From: Bdellovibrio bacteriovorus W | GTDB taxonomy: Bacteria; Bdellovibrionota; Bdellovibrionia; Bdellovibrionales; Bdellovibrionaceae | Length of the DNA stretch: 64,000 nucleotides | Reading direction: 5' to 3' | Assembly (NCBI GenBank): GCA_000525675.1 | Contig: CP002190.1 | Coordinates: 992,001-1,056,000, forward strand | Part shown: positions 44,701-52,599 of the stretch, in pieces | Numbering within the stretch: position 1 is the stretch's first letter | How the letters are laid out: each line of letters starts with the position of its first letter | Program-made: the position numbers and the translations under genes | Notes under the pieces: generated by a model | Databases searched by the model: none | What the model was told of the DNA's origin: nothing | Seen by the model: the letters and a program-made list of their open reading frames with translations, nothing else

Positions 44701-46605
44701 TACACGAGGTCATCCGAAATGTACCAGATTGATTTCGAAAAGAATTGGGCGCGTAGATATCTTGGTCGTAAAGACACTCTAGAGACTGATGAAACTCAAA
44801 CTTCACCACAAGACTTTTTTATGCTCACGTCGGATTGGGCTTTCGATGAGGATAATAACCTTTACTTTTTTGCTACTTGCCCTGCCTATGTAGGAACACC
44901 TTATGTTGCTGCGAACGTACAGTTGCGCATTTTAAAGCTATCTCAAACAGAAAGTGGCGCCGCTGGTGGTTTTACACCCATCGCTGGTAATTGTACTCGA
45001 GGAACTCCGATTGCAGAACAAGACGCAATAACTCAACCGTTGTTCAGCTCAGGAGACCCGCTATTTACAGGGATTACGGTTTGGGATCGGGGAGACCATA
45101 TCTATTATACTTCCGAGGCGAATGGTGGAACTACTCGCCGAATTGTAAAAGGAAAAATTAAAACCAGTATTCTCACGGCCGGTGTGGCTGGCTTACGTTA
45201 TAATTCAAAAGACAAGCGACTATATTTTATAAAGAAAGATTTTAAAGCGATTCATTATCTCGATCCTTCCAAAGAAGGCAGTGGTGTAATACTTGAAGAA
45301 TATATTCCAGCATCAATATCGAATGGCAGTGGCTGTCTGAATGATCGAGTATCAATTCTTGAGCACTGTATGATCTTTTATGGATCCATGGCCTTCAATA
45401 AGCTAGGCAGTATCATTTTTGGCATTGGCCCTGTGGACAGCGATATTAGGATTGGATATTTGAACGAAAATCAGAAAATAAGAATTATGGCGGGCAATCT
45501 TCCTTTTTCTGGAGATCAGCAGCATCGCCTACTTATGAAGGGAAGATTCTCAGGGATTTACTATAAGTCAGCCTTGGAGCCCCATCAGGAGGCCTTTCCT
45601 GAAGGACTCTACTTTATCGACAGGGCAGGAATTGTTTTCGGCCGAATTGGGTCTGATGGAATTGTTAATCACGTTGCGGGAGATCAGCGGGGTGATAGAG
45701 CCGTACTTTCTGACGGATCTGACTTCGGCCCGAACTCCGGATTGGGGAGTTCAAGCAATCAATCTGGAAGAAATTTTGTTTTCAATTCGGAAGGACTTCC
45801 ATGGATTATTTCACAAAATCGCTTAATTAGTATTTCTGAGGATCATAAAGTACAAGCGAGACAACTTGGGGATAGTCAGACCCCGAGTTGGCACGCAGCT
45901 AGTGTAAATGCGTCCCCATCGAACACAATTTCCGGCATTCGGGGAGGATTGCAAAACCTTGTTATGAAGGGGAAGGCGACGGTGTTGTTTTTTGGTCTTG
46001 GGCATCGATGGGATCAAGGTGGTACGAATCCGTTATTAAGGGCTTTGAACTTTGAATTGAATAAGATCACGCAAATAATGGGCACAGCGGGGGTAGCGCC
46101 CTCTCCAGATAGTCAGCTTGAAGGGGATGTCTCTTCAAAAAGCATCGATGGATTTTGTATTGAATCTAATTGTGCGATTCAGTTTGTAGAGAACGATCCG
46201 ACCTCACCAGGGGATGATGAAATATACATTGCAGAGAATGAGCGCTTAAGAGTTATAAAAAAACCTTGGACCCCTTCAGAGTCCACAATCACGACCCTTC
46301 TGACGCTGGATACTGCCATCGACAACTTTATTTTAAGTGTGAGCCCTATGGATTTAAAACCTGATGGGAAGCGGGTTTACTATACAAAAAAAGGTGAGCT
46401 GTACTGTTATGCATTTGATGTCGAATTTGAGACAGAAGATTGTAAAAACAGTGTACTTGAGCAAGTGACACTTGGGCCGCCAGTCGGAATGGCGAAGATA
46501 ACGAAAGGTCCCAATCAAATGACCTGGAGAACTTCGAATCATCTTTTGATCAGTACGATGGAGGGCGAGATTTATCAGTATAACGCCGCTCAGGAATCTC
46601 CCTAG
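41797..46605 (+). CDS. Giant surface lipoprotein with IPT/TIG, Ig-like repeats and a propeller-like C-terminus
   Basis: 1602 residues. N-terminal signal with lipobox SISC (Cys37). Order: beta-rich head; an IPT/TIG domain (about 160-225, LNIRGSGFREGLKISIG); at least three Ig/Big-like repeats of about 100 residues (about 235-545) sharing a W.ASD.NFG.NPI...YS.D...TW core and ending FSIDSTPPSI or similar; further beta domains to about 850; then a C-terminal region with repeated LYFI/IYY strand patterns resembling NHL or other propellers. This is a large adhesive-type protein exposed on the cell or in the periplasm. No family name fits the whole. It is preceded by a G10 tract and a 40-nt repeat; a PilZ gene follows. 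Confidence 0.82.
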   Translation: MERNGAQAIGHKKSLLKRNKRILFYLTLVISLFSISCGYLDGGLSSLAPDAISISSYFKLQNGELVANVRIPASLFKGSLGKVEARFESEGLGRLFYSATSLPEPTITCDRTTNQWVDCAIKSSIPQDKKYTVEIFLDGRLLSAGKKLIVYPAPSVDQSNYYRVAFDEKSELNIRGSGFREGLKISIGDQKCHPMNIISAEEILCGIEPQELNRKSDIKVINLDEQQSVFLNAVHYLDMAPPQIQAIRFPSKKELLKGGDSFVLEWNALDNSDQPIEHSLDYSNDMGVTWMHSTTATGNHVSKNWIVPKVNSKKMKLRIRAKDSSDNEGIYVSEPEFEIDSRAPYLTLLSHGQSIVYRGGAESLVLWTASDENFGQNPITLKYSLDSITWHLIAELPNTGSYLWTMPAINSSKVYLQIFAKDILGQESSYMSPFFSIDSTPPSIELLTLKNGGSILNNSNQRIRWVASDANFGANPIDFFYSADSGVTWKELNSVSLRNTGYYDWNVDLLSGENYRLKIQAKDLAGNIGLDATEVDFKVIEGIPRLTQELIESPLYTGAETSSIQIGGECTLGIAIDIQKDGQAKESINCDQLDWTYTVTESGEYTFTQTNHLGVASVEVVWVKDEYAPVIHELSVNDGAEYLSVPFATLTIKLTDIGSGQSGIKVRYRAVEGSGISCGDFYQDDDWIEHLNEVSHYDVEIPDSEVGALLTKTICVWARDLAGNTSLPSKIEVDFVDVDPPKITEFKVHNTSGDIDYRPGQTVVISWTMSDSVGLHNYPVSLEYTTDAGKSWNLIESSYGGLAGNPTSYTHQYEGFLAPEGVFRIRIRAKNKYNILSTALVSETQSSTPWSVYAGSVDRGAGGGGRSASIYKSGGTRTNHFAVDPITDDLFWSDNVYSGVMRMSSKTGLVTRVLQLGPETNLPANGPLPLAPMIERSYPENSAASDSIVLISFDKKGRLYVLVGDTMRYTRSSEMYQIDFEKNWARRYLGRKDTLETDETQTSPQDFFMLTSDWAFDEDNNLYFFATCPAYVGTPYVAANVQLRILKLSQTESGAAGGFTPIAGNCTRGTPIAEQDAITQPLFSSGDPLFTGITVWDRGDHIYYTSEANGGTTRRIVKGKIKTSILTAGVAGLRYNSKDKRLYFIKKDFKAIHYLDPSKEGSGVILEEYIPASISNGSGCLNDRVSILEHCMIFYGSMAFNKLGSIIFGIGPVDSDIRIGYLNENQKIRIMAGNLPFSGDQQHRLLMKGRFSGIYYKSALEPHQEAFPEGLYFIDRAGIVFGRIGSDGIVNHVAGDQRGDRAVLSDGSDFGPNSGLGSSSNQSGRNFVFNSEGLPWIISQNRLISISEDHKVQARQLGDSQTPSWHAASVNASPSNTISGIRGGLQNLVMKGKATVLFFGLGHRWDQGGTNPLLRALNFELNKITQIMGTAGVAPSPDSQLEGDVSSKSIDGFCIESNCAIQFVENDPTSPGDDEIYIAENERLRVIKKPWTPSESTITTLLTLDTAIDNFILSVSPMDLKPDGKRVYYTKKGELYCYAFDVEFETEDCKNSVLEQVTLGPPVGMAKITKGPNQMTWRTSNHLLISTMEGEIYQYNAAQESP

Positions 46606-46678
46606 TCCTTAGTGGGTAGTTTGATGGGTGATTAAGGACTGTCTTTAGAAAAAGCCTTAAAGTTCCGATACGAGCAGT

Positions 46679-47032
46679 ATGCAAAACTACGAAGACAAGG
46701 GACATTTCCGCCGTCAGTATCCAAGACGAGCGATGAAGCGCAAGATAGGTCTGCTTTCAGCAGGGAGCTATTTTTTGTGTGAATCGGGAGAAATTGGAGA
46801 AGGGGGAATGTCGATTGAATCCGAATACGTTCTTACCGAAGGGCATGAAGTGGTTGTGAGCTTTCAGGTACCCAATGGAAGTTTTGTATTCCTACGAGCC
46901 ATCGTTCGCTCAACGCAAAAAAAAGTGGGCGACGATAAGGTCACCCACGGTCTTAGCTTTAACGAAATCGAATTTTCGATTAAACGACAAATCCGATCAT
47001 TTGTATCTGCTAGAAACGACGCAATTACTTAG
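46679..47032 (+). CDS. PilZ-like domain protein
   Basis: 117 residues, a single PilZ-type beta-barrel domain. The N-terminal c-di-GMP loop FRRQYPRRAMKRK keeps an RxxxR-like arrangement. The second motif, normally D/N-x-S-x-x-G, reads EIGEGG, so the Asp and Ser are replaced and binding may be weak or lost. The rest (EGHEVVVSFQVP, FLRAIVRST, HGLSFNEI) fits PilZ strands. It sits 73 nt after the giant lipoprotein gene and its end overlaps the convergent rpsT gene by 8 nt. Confidence 0.78.
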   Translation: MQNYEDKGHFRRQYPRRAMKRKIGLLSAGSYFLCESGEIGEGGMSIESEYVLTEGHEVVVSFQVPNGSFVFLRAIVRSTQKKVGDDKVTHGLSFNEIEFSIKRQIRSFVSARNDAIT

Positions 47033-47288
47033 CAGCAGTTGCACGTGTAGAAAGACGGCTAACTTTGCGAGCAGCAGTTTGCTTTTTGATCGCGCCAGTT
47101 TTAGCAGCTTTCATTACTTGAGAAGTGAAATTCTTAAGTAACTCAGGAAGAGCTTTCATATCTTTCGCTTCAATAGCTTTAACTAACTTCTTTTCAGCAG
47201 TTCTTACAGTGCTTTTACGAGCGCTGTTAACAGCGGTTTTCTTAACATCTTGACGAGCTCTCTTCGCTGCAGACTTATGATTTGCCAA
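47025..47288 (-). CDS. rpsT: 30S ribosomal protein S20
   Basis: 87 residues, basic, three-helix S20 pattern starting ANHKSAAKRARQ and with KNFTSQVMKAAKTGAIKKQTAARKVSRL. It binds 16S rRNA early in 30S assembly. A strong GGAGGT site precedes the ATG. It is divergent from murJ (58 nt apart), the same neighbour as in many proteobacteria. Confidence 0.97.
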   Translation of the reverse strand: MANHKSAAKRARQDVKKTAVNSARKSTVRTAEKKLVKAIEAKDMKALPELLKNFTSQVMKAAKTGAIKKQTAARKVSRLSTRATAAK

Positions 47289-47346
47289 GGGATAACCTCC
47301 ACAGTAATCTTCTAATTAAAAACAGAATAAAAGGGAATAACATAGG

Positions 47347-48873
47347 GTGTCTCGGGACGCAAGCGGATTAAAAGGAGAATCTCAAAACCTCCTAAAAAAA
47401 GCAATTTTAATGGCCCTAAGTACGTTAACTAGCCGCATTCTGGGTCTTTTTCGCGATATGGCGATGGCAGCTTTCTTTGATCGCGCCGTTACAGACGCGT
47501 GGACTGCAGCATTCCGCCTTCCCAATTTTTTTCGTCGTGTTCTGGGTGAAGGAACTTTCTCCCTGAGCTTCATTCCCATCTTTAAAGAGATCGAAGCAAG
47601 TAAGGGCGAAGTCGCTGCTCAAAATCTCATCAATGCCTTCTATACTTTGCTTTTAATCTCTCTGGGGACTTTGACCTGTTTGGCCGTTCTTTTTACGGAG
47701 CCACTAATGGCGATGTTAGTGTCGAAGACCTTTCAAAGTGGACCTAGCTGGGAACTCTGCCTTCGCATGGCTCGTATCATGTTCGTCTTCGTGTTTTTTG
47801 TGAGTTCTTATTCATATCTAATGGCTCTCTTGCATCTAATAGGAAGTTTTGCCCTGCCGGCGTTAGCCCCGGCGCTGTTTAATATCTCTATGCTCGCATT
47901 CGCGGTGATGCCCACGACATGGTTTTCGCAAATAGGGGATGGCTTGGCGTGGGGAGTGGCAGTTGGAGGGCTTTTACAGGCGCTCTTCGTGGTTATGGTC
48001 TTATATAAAAAGAACTATCTACCACGGTGGCAAAAAAACTTTTGGAACTCAGAGACTCGCCGTGTGGTGCTTGCGGGACTGACAGTCGTTTTAGGATTAG
48101 GTTATTTACAGCTATCGACTTTACTGAATCTATACTTTGGAAGTGCCCTAGAAGAAGGAGCCCTTTCTTACATTTACTGGGCAGATCGCCTTTTGGAATT
48201 TCCACTGACATTGGTGTCCGTAAGTCTTGGAACAGTCATGCTGCCAACTTTGAGCAGTTTAAAGAGTCAGAGGAAAGAATTTGAAAACGTTTGGCAGAAG
48301 AATGTTTTGGCGAATGTTCTGGTTTCTTTGCCAGCAAGTTTGGGGCTTTATTTTTTAGCTCAGCCGATTGTAGCGGTCCTTTTTCAGCGAGGACTTTTTA
48401 CGGCAGATGATACAGTTCTCACAGCAGAAGTTTTAAAGATCTATGCGATCAGTATATTAGTTTTGTCTCTTGGAAGGCTTTTGGTTCCTGTGTATTCGTC
48501 CTTGCAGAAGAACCGTCTTTTAGTTCTAGCAAGCCTTTTGGGTTTGTTGGTTCATTGGATGGGTGCACTGACTTTAAAGAGTTGGGGCTTACAAGGCTTG
48601 ATCGTCGCCTCGGTGAGTGGGGGATTTATCTACACTCTGGTTTTGCTCTTCGGCCTGAAGGGCTTTCATGTTTCGTTGTTTTCTAAGCAATCACTGAAGT
48701 CTCTGCTGCAAATAATTTTTGCGGGTATATTGATGTCGATCTTTTTAAGCAAAGACTGGCTCGAGGTTGCAAAACTAGAAGAGTGGGCTGCGCTCGCGGT
48801 GAGGGTTTGTGTCGGGGCGGGGATTTATATCTTACTGACGATGAATCTATTCCGAAAAATCAAGCAGTCGTAA
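47347..48873 (+). CDS. murJ: Lipid II flippase MurJ
   Basis: 508 residues, about 14 membrane helices. It flips lipid II across the inner membrane for peptidoglycan synthesis. The family signature is near the N-terminus: STLTSRILGLFRDMAMAAFF and AWTAAFRLPNFFRRVLGEGTFSLSFIPIF (about 20-75), including the conserved Arg residues of the central cavity. Also YWADRLLEFPLTLVSVSLGTVMLPTLS near 277. GTG start behind a weak site. A bidirectional terminator follows. Confidence 0.96.
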   Translation: MSRDASGLKGESQNLLKKAILMALSTLTSRILGLFRDMAMAAFFDRAVTDAWTAAFRLPNFFRRVLGEGTFSLSFIPIFKEIEASKGEVAAQNLINAFYTLLLISLGTLTCLAVLFTEPLMAMLVSKTFQSGPSWELCLRMARIMFVFVFFVSSYSYLMALLHLIGSFALPALAPALFNISMLAFAVMPTTWFSQIGDGLAWGVAVGGLLQALFVVMVLYKKNYLPRWQKNFWNSETRRVVLAGLTVVLGLGYLQLSTLLNLYFGSALEEGALSYIYWADRLLEFPLTLVSVSLGTVMLPTLSSLKSQRKEFENVWQKNVLANVLVSLPASLGLYFLAQPIVAVLFQRGLFTADDTVLTAEVLKIYAISILVLSLGRLLVPVYSSLQKNRLLVLASLLGLLVHWMGALTLKSWGLQGLIVASVSGGFIYTLVLLFGLKGFHVSLFSKQSLKSLLQIIFAGILMSIFLSKDWLEVAKLEEWAALAVRVCVGAGIYILLTMNLFRKIKQS

Positions 48874-48939
48874 AGCAGCTTAATGGCTTCGGAAGTCAGT
48901 TCGTTGATGATGCTGCGAGGATAGGGTTGCAAAAATTCA

Positions 48940-48976
48940 AAAAGGTGGTCTTGCTTTCGCAGAGCCACCTTTTTAT
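48940..48976. terminator. Bidirectional terminator between murJ and the coiled-coil gene
   Basis: AAAAGGTGG / CCACCTTTT stem with T5 on the plus strand and A5 on the other side. It ends murJ and, on the minus strand, the long operon that comes from the right. Confidence 0.88.
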
Positions 48977-48995
48977 GCAGAGCTTTTGGGTTTTA

Positions 48996-49649
48996 CTATT
49001 TAACTTCGGCCAGTGAGTTGTAGTTATCACTGAGTTTTTCTTGTCTTTCGACTTCTTTTGACCAGCGATTGACTTCACCTTGGTAGCCGCGTTGTTTTGA
49101 CTTCCATTCGTTTTCTTCGCTAGCCAGTGTGCGCAATTTGCCATTCACTTGATCGCTTTGCTCTTTCAAGCTTTGACCGCGTGAAGACCAAATCTTTTTC
49201 TCTTCCTGAACTTGAGAAAGTTGCAATTGGTAGTCGGCAATATTTGTTTCGCGTTGTTTTTGGTTTTCTTTAATGCGCGCAATCATAGCTTCTAGTTCTT
49301 GAATGCGTTGATCTTCTTGTGCGTTTTTATTCTTCTCTTCGTTGATCAACTGCTGAATTTCTTTTTCTTTAGCAGCTACTTGATTGAGAGAGTGATTGTT
49401 CTCTTCAATCTGTTGACTGACTTGTTTTTGTTGGCTTTCAACCTGAGATTTTGCCTTGTTGACTTCATTCAGATTGCCAGTAACCACCTTCAGATTTTTT
49501 TGATACTCACTAAGATTGGTCTTAGAGTTGTTAACGTTAGACTTGATACGATCAAGGCCTTCTTTGGCAGAGTTCTGCGCCAATGACGGTGCTGACCATG
49601 AAAGAACCATTCCTGCTGCTAGTAGAATCATCTGTGTATTGAGTTTCAT
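48996..49649 (-). CDS. Periplasmic coiled-coil protein, last gene of the gliding-type operon
   Basis: 217 residues. Signal peptide MKLNTQMILLAAGMVLSWSAPSLA, then one nearly continuous coiled coil, rich in Gln, Glu, Lys and Asn (residues about 30-200). No named domain. AAGGAAC precedes the ATG. The gap to the TPR gene is 33 nt on the same strand, and the terminator after it ends the run of genes. In this context it is a candidate structural spacer in the envelope complex. Confidence 0.75.
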   Translation of the reverse strand: MKLNTQMILLAAGMVLSWSAPSLAQNSAKEGLDRIKSNVNNSKTNLSEYQKNLKVVTGNLNEVNKAKSQVESQQKQVSQQIEENNHSLNQVAAKEKEIQQLINEEKNKNAQEDQRIQELEAMIARIKENQKQRETNIADYQLQLSQVQEEKKIWSSRGQSLKEQSDQVNGKLRTLASEENEWKSKQRGYQGEVNRWSKEVERQEKLSDNYNSLAEVK

Positions 49650-49682
49650 AAAATCGTTCCTTTTAAATTATATCTAAATTAG

Positions 49683-51797
49683 TTATTCAGCTAAGCCCGC
49701 AATGTTTTCTTGGGCGCACACGTTCTTCAACGACGAGCGATAGTGACCCACTTCGTCTTCCCAAATTTCACCTTTAAATTTCCAGTTCAAGCTTTTGCCT
49801 TTTTGAACTTTCAGTTCAGGGCGCTCTTGGCTGTTGATATCGCCTCCGGCCATTTGATAGCGGATGTGTTCACCAGCTCCTGCATAAAGTTCGTATTGAA
49901 GAACTTCGTTCTGATCGAGAACTTTATTAAGGTTCGCGACCATATCATCGAAGCGATTTTTAAGAGCGTGGGATGCTTGGGCTCTTAAAACTTCTTTTTC
50001 TTTATCAATACGGGCAATACCTTTTGCGCGCAGGTCTTTAATGGACAGACGGGCCTTCTTAGCAATGTGATGCTGGATTCGGTAACTCATCAGCTTTTTT
50101 TCTGCAGACTGGATGCTTTCAACAACGGCTGGGGACGGGGAGTCGCCTTTAAGTTGTTGACGAGCTTTTGCAAGCTCCGTGTTCGCTGCATTTTGCTTCG
50201 TGATGAGTTCACGCTCTAAACGGATCAGAGTCAGCGCAATGCGATTGAACTTAGCGATTTCATCTTCGTAGTTGTTAATTTGTTTCTGCACACTCATGTA
50301 AGCTGGGTGGCGAGCCAGTTCCACGATAAAGGATCTAGGAAGACCATCCACTTCTTTGAGGTCGGAATTTTTCAACCATGCCTTGACCGTATCATAATAG
50401 TTAAGATTCGAAGATTTTGCCTTCTGGTATTGCTCCAGCTTTTGCTTCCATGGAGCATACTTCTTTGTCATTTCATTCAGTACTTGCACACCGTCACCGT
50501 ATTGGCACAGGTTCAAGTAACCAACGGTTCTGACAACGTAAGACTCTGGTGAAAAGGCATTTTTAAAAAAGTCTGTGTGAAGGGAGAACATGTTTCCTGC
50601 AGCTCCTTCGTAGTCTTCACTAAGAACTTGCGCCCATGCGCTTTCAACCATTGCCTGCAACCATAGAGGGTTCGACTTATCGACCTTTAGGTAGGACTGA
50701 AAGGCGTCTTTATAAGCACTCTTTTGAAACTGAATGCGTGCTAAAGTTAATGCGCCCACAGAGCGCAATTCTGCACTCTTTTCACCATCTGTCGACTTGA
50801 GCAGGCGATCTAACTGATAAGCAGCATCATCAAGTTTACCTTGGCGATAGTTAAATAGAGCCATTAACAATAAAGCTTCAGGATAGCGCGGAGACTTCTC
50901 TGAAATATAAACCAGGGCATTTTCCATAAGGCCCAGTTCACCTTTTTCAGAATAGTGCTTTGCGCGTGTGATTTGATAGTCGTCATTGCGAGTAATATCA
51001 ATGTCGTATTTCTCTACAAGAGGATCAATCAAGGCAACGTCTGAGTTCTCCAGAATATTGATGTTGTTCACCAGCGCAATGGTAGCTTTTTTCTGCCACT
51101 CTTTGTCTTTGGATTCGCGCACAACTTCAATCATGTTTTGGCGGAACTCCGAGTTCAGTCCTAAGCCTTTAGCTGTCATTGCGTAGTGATAGAGAGACTC
51201 GAGGCGATGCTCTGGTGTCTCAATCAATTCTGCAAACAATCCCATGGCTAGCTCGTAGCTCTTTTGAATCTCTAAAAAGATCAAAGCTTGGAGAAGCTTA
51301 TAGTCATTCGGCTTCATCTCATCCATTTGTGCGAGCTGCACAGCGGGATTCTGCGTCGTTGGATCTGCCACCGGCGCTAAGACTTTGATGTCAGGAATCT
51401 TTTGAAAAGCATCGGCACTTGTCACTGGTTTTGCTGTGCCGACTTTCTCGTTATATGGATTCAATTGAAGTTGTAAAACAGGAGGGGAGGCGTGCTTGCG
51501 CACATCTCTTAAAGAGAGTTCTCTTGAGGCAGGCATGCGCATGGGCGCAAGGTCCGCCGCTGAGACTTCTCTTTCAGATCCTAGATCAAGAACAGGAATG
51601 TTCTTAACTTTGTAAACTTCAACTTTTCCGTTAACAGTTTTCTTTTGATAAATATTAAAAGTCGGAACCGCACTGGTTTTCATCTGAAGAGATGAATCCG
51701 CAGGGCGACCTTTTGACTTTAAAACTAAAGGCCCCTCTGCAAAGGCAGAACCTGTGCAGAGAAGACTAGATAGAAGAATCAAATTTAAATTTTTCAT
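49683..51797 (-). CDS. Large periplasmic/outer-membrane TPR protein
   Basis: 704 residues from MKNLNLILLSSLLCTGSAFA, a signal peptide. From about residue 160 onward TPR-type helix pairs are visible (SLYHYAMTAKGLGLNSEFR, EALLLMALFNYRQGKLDDAAYQL, AELRSVGALTLARIQFQKSAY). A charged coiled-coil region (about 510-620) and a short end domain follow. Its role in the operon is inferred as scaffold, comparable to the TPR proteins of the myxobacterial Glt envelope complex. Start is ATG with GGGGG six bases upstream, favoured over an in-frame GTG at 51809. Confidence 0.8.
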   Translation of the reverse strand: MKNLNLILLSSLLCTGSAFAEGPLVLKSKGRPADSSLQMKTSAVPTFNIYQKKTVNGKVEVYKVKNIPVLDLGSEREVSAADLAPMRMPASRELSLRDVRKHASPPVLQLQLNPYNEKVGTAKPVTSADAFQKIPDIKVLAPVADPTTQNPAVQLAQMDEMKPNDYKLLQALIFLEIQKSYELAMGLFAELIETPEHRLESLYHYAMTAKGLGLNSEFRQNMIEVVRESKDKEWQKKATIALVNNINILENSDVALIDPLVEKYDIDITRNDDYQITRAKHYSEKGELGLMENALVYISEKSPRYPEALLLMALFNYRQGKLDDAAYQLDRLLKSTDGEKSAELRSVGALTLARIQFQKSAYKDAFQSYLKVDKSNPLWLQAMVESAWAQVLSEDYEGAAGNMFSLHTDFFKNAFSPESYVVRTVGYLNLCQYGDGVQVLNEMTKKYAPWKQKLEQYQKAKSSNLNYYDTVKAWLKNSDLKEVDGLPRSFIVELARHPAYMSVQKQINNYEDEIAKFNRIALTLIRLERELITKQNAANTELAKARQQLKGDSPSPAVVESIQSAEKKLMSYRIQHHIAKKARLSIKDLRAKGIARIDKEKEVLRAQASHALKNRFDDMVANLNKVLDQNEVLQYELYAGAGEHIRYQMAGGDINSQERPELKVQKGKSLNWKFKGEIWEDEVGHYRSSLKNVCAQENIAGLAE

Positions 51798-51819
51798 TAA
51801 AACCCCCACCCCTTGGAGA

Positions 51820-52584
51820 TTAGTGCCAGTAAGTAATTCCGATCATTAGAGAAGTGTCGTTGACATTCTCGGAGCCGAGATCGCGGTCCCCAGGTCCTGT
51901 TGTACCGCCAGGAATCGGAGTATTCGGCGCATAGAAACGCATTTTCTTTTGATCAGACCACGTGTTTACTAGATCTGCTCGAATTGCAAAATGCTCTGAG
52001 AAGAAGATTTGCTGGAAGATACCGAGGCGATAGGCCATTGTGTTCTCTGTAAGATTTCCTTCTTTTTGTGCGATCTCATATTCAAGATTTCCAATCCCGA
52101 AAGAAAGACCCATGTCGAAATAGATAATGGCTTTATCTACAACGCTCATCTTTGCGTAAAAAGGAACCCAAGTTCCTGAAAGGAAGTAATTTGCCTTAAG
52201 GACGTTATGATTCGGCATTACACCGTAAGTGCTCTCAAACTGAGAGACCGCGTCGTTGCGCTTTAAATCATAAGATTGATAGCTTGCTTCAAGGCCCCAG
52301 CGTTCATTGAAAAAGTATCCTAAGCTTGCGCCCACAATACTGCCTTCACTATAGGGATCGTTGAAGGGAATACCCGCAGCCGCTGATAGGTAAAAGCGAT
52401 CTGCCTTTACGTATCGACGATTTTGCACGACGCTGAAATCGTCATCTTTTGCGGCCCAATATTTTTGCTCAAGTTTTTTAATGTCCAGCTTGTCAGAATC
52501 TCTTGCTGCTGGCTTGTTGTCTGCTTGTTGTGCAAACGCTTGAGCTGTCATCATGATGAATACTAATAGTGTCTTTTTAAACAT
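51820..52584 (-). CDS. Outer membrane beta-barrel protein of the Glt-like cluster
   Basis: 254 residues with signal peptide MFKKTLLVFIMMTAQAFA. A short helical section (about 25-60) is followed by an eight-strand-type barrel (FYLSAAAGIPFNDP, IVGASLGYFFNERWGLEASYQ, FYAKMSVVDKAIIYFDMGLSFGI) ending SLMIGITYWH with a terminal aromatic. The pattern matches the outer membrane beta-barrel family common in Myxococcota/Bdellovibrionota motility clusters (GltA/GltB-like). It would be the outer-membrane end of the machine. GGGG site upstream. Confidence 0.8.
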   Translation of the reverse strand: MFKKTLLVFIMMTAQAFAQQADNKPAARDSDKLDIKKLEQKYWAAKDDDFSVVQNRRYVKADRFYLSAAAGIPFNDPYSEGSIVGASLGYFFNERWGLEASYQSYDLKRNDAVSQFESTYGVMPNHNVLKANYFLSGTWVPFYAKMSVVDKAIIYFDMGLSFGIGNLEYEIAQKEGNLTENTMAYRLGIFQQIFFSEHFAIRADLVNTWSDQKKMRFYAPNTPIPGGTTGPGDRDLGSENVNDTSLMIGITYWH

Positions 52585-52599
52585 TTTCTTTACCCCGCC

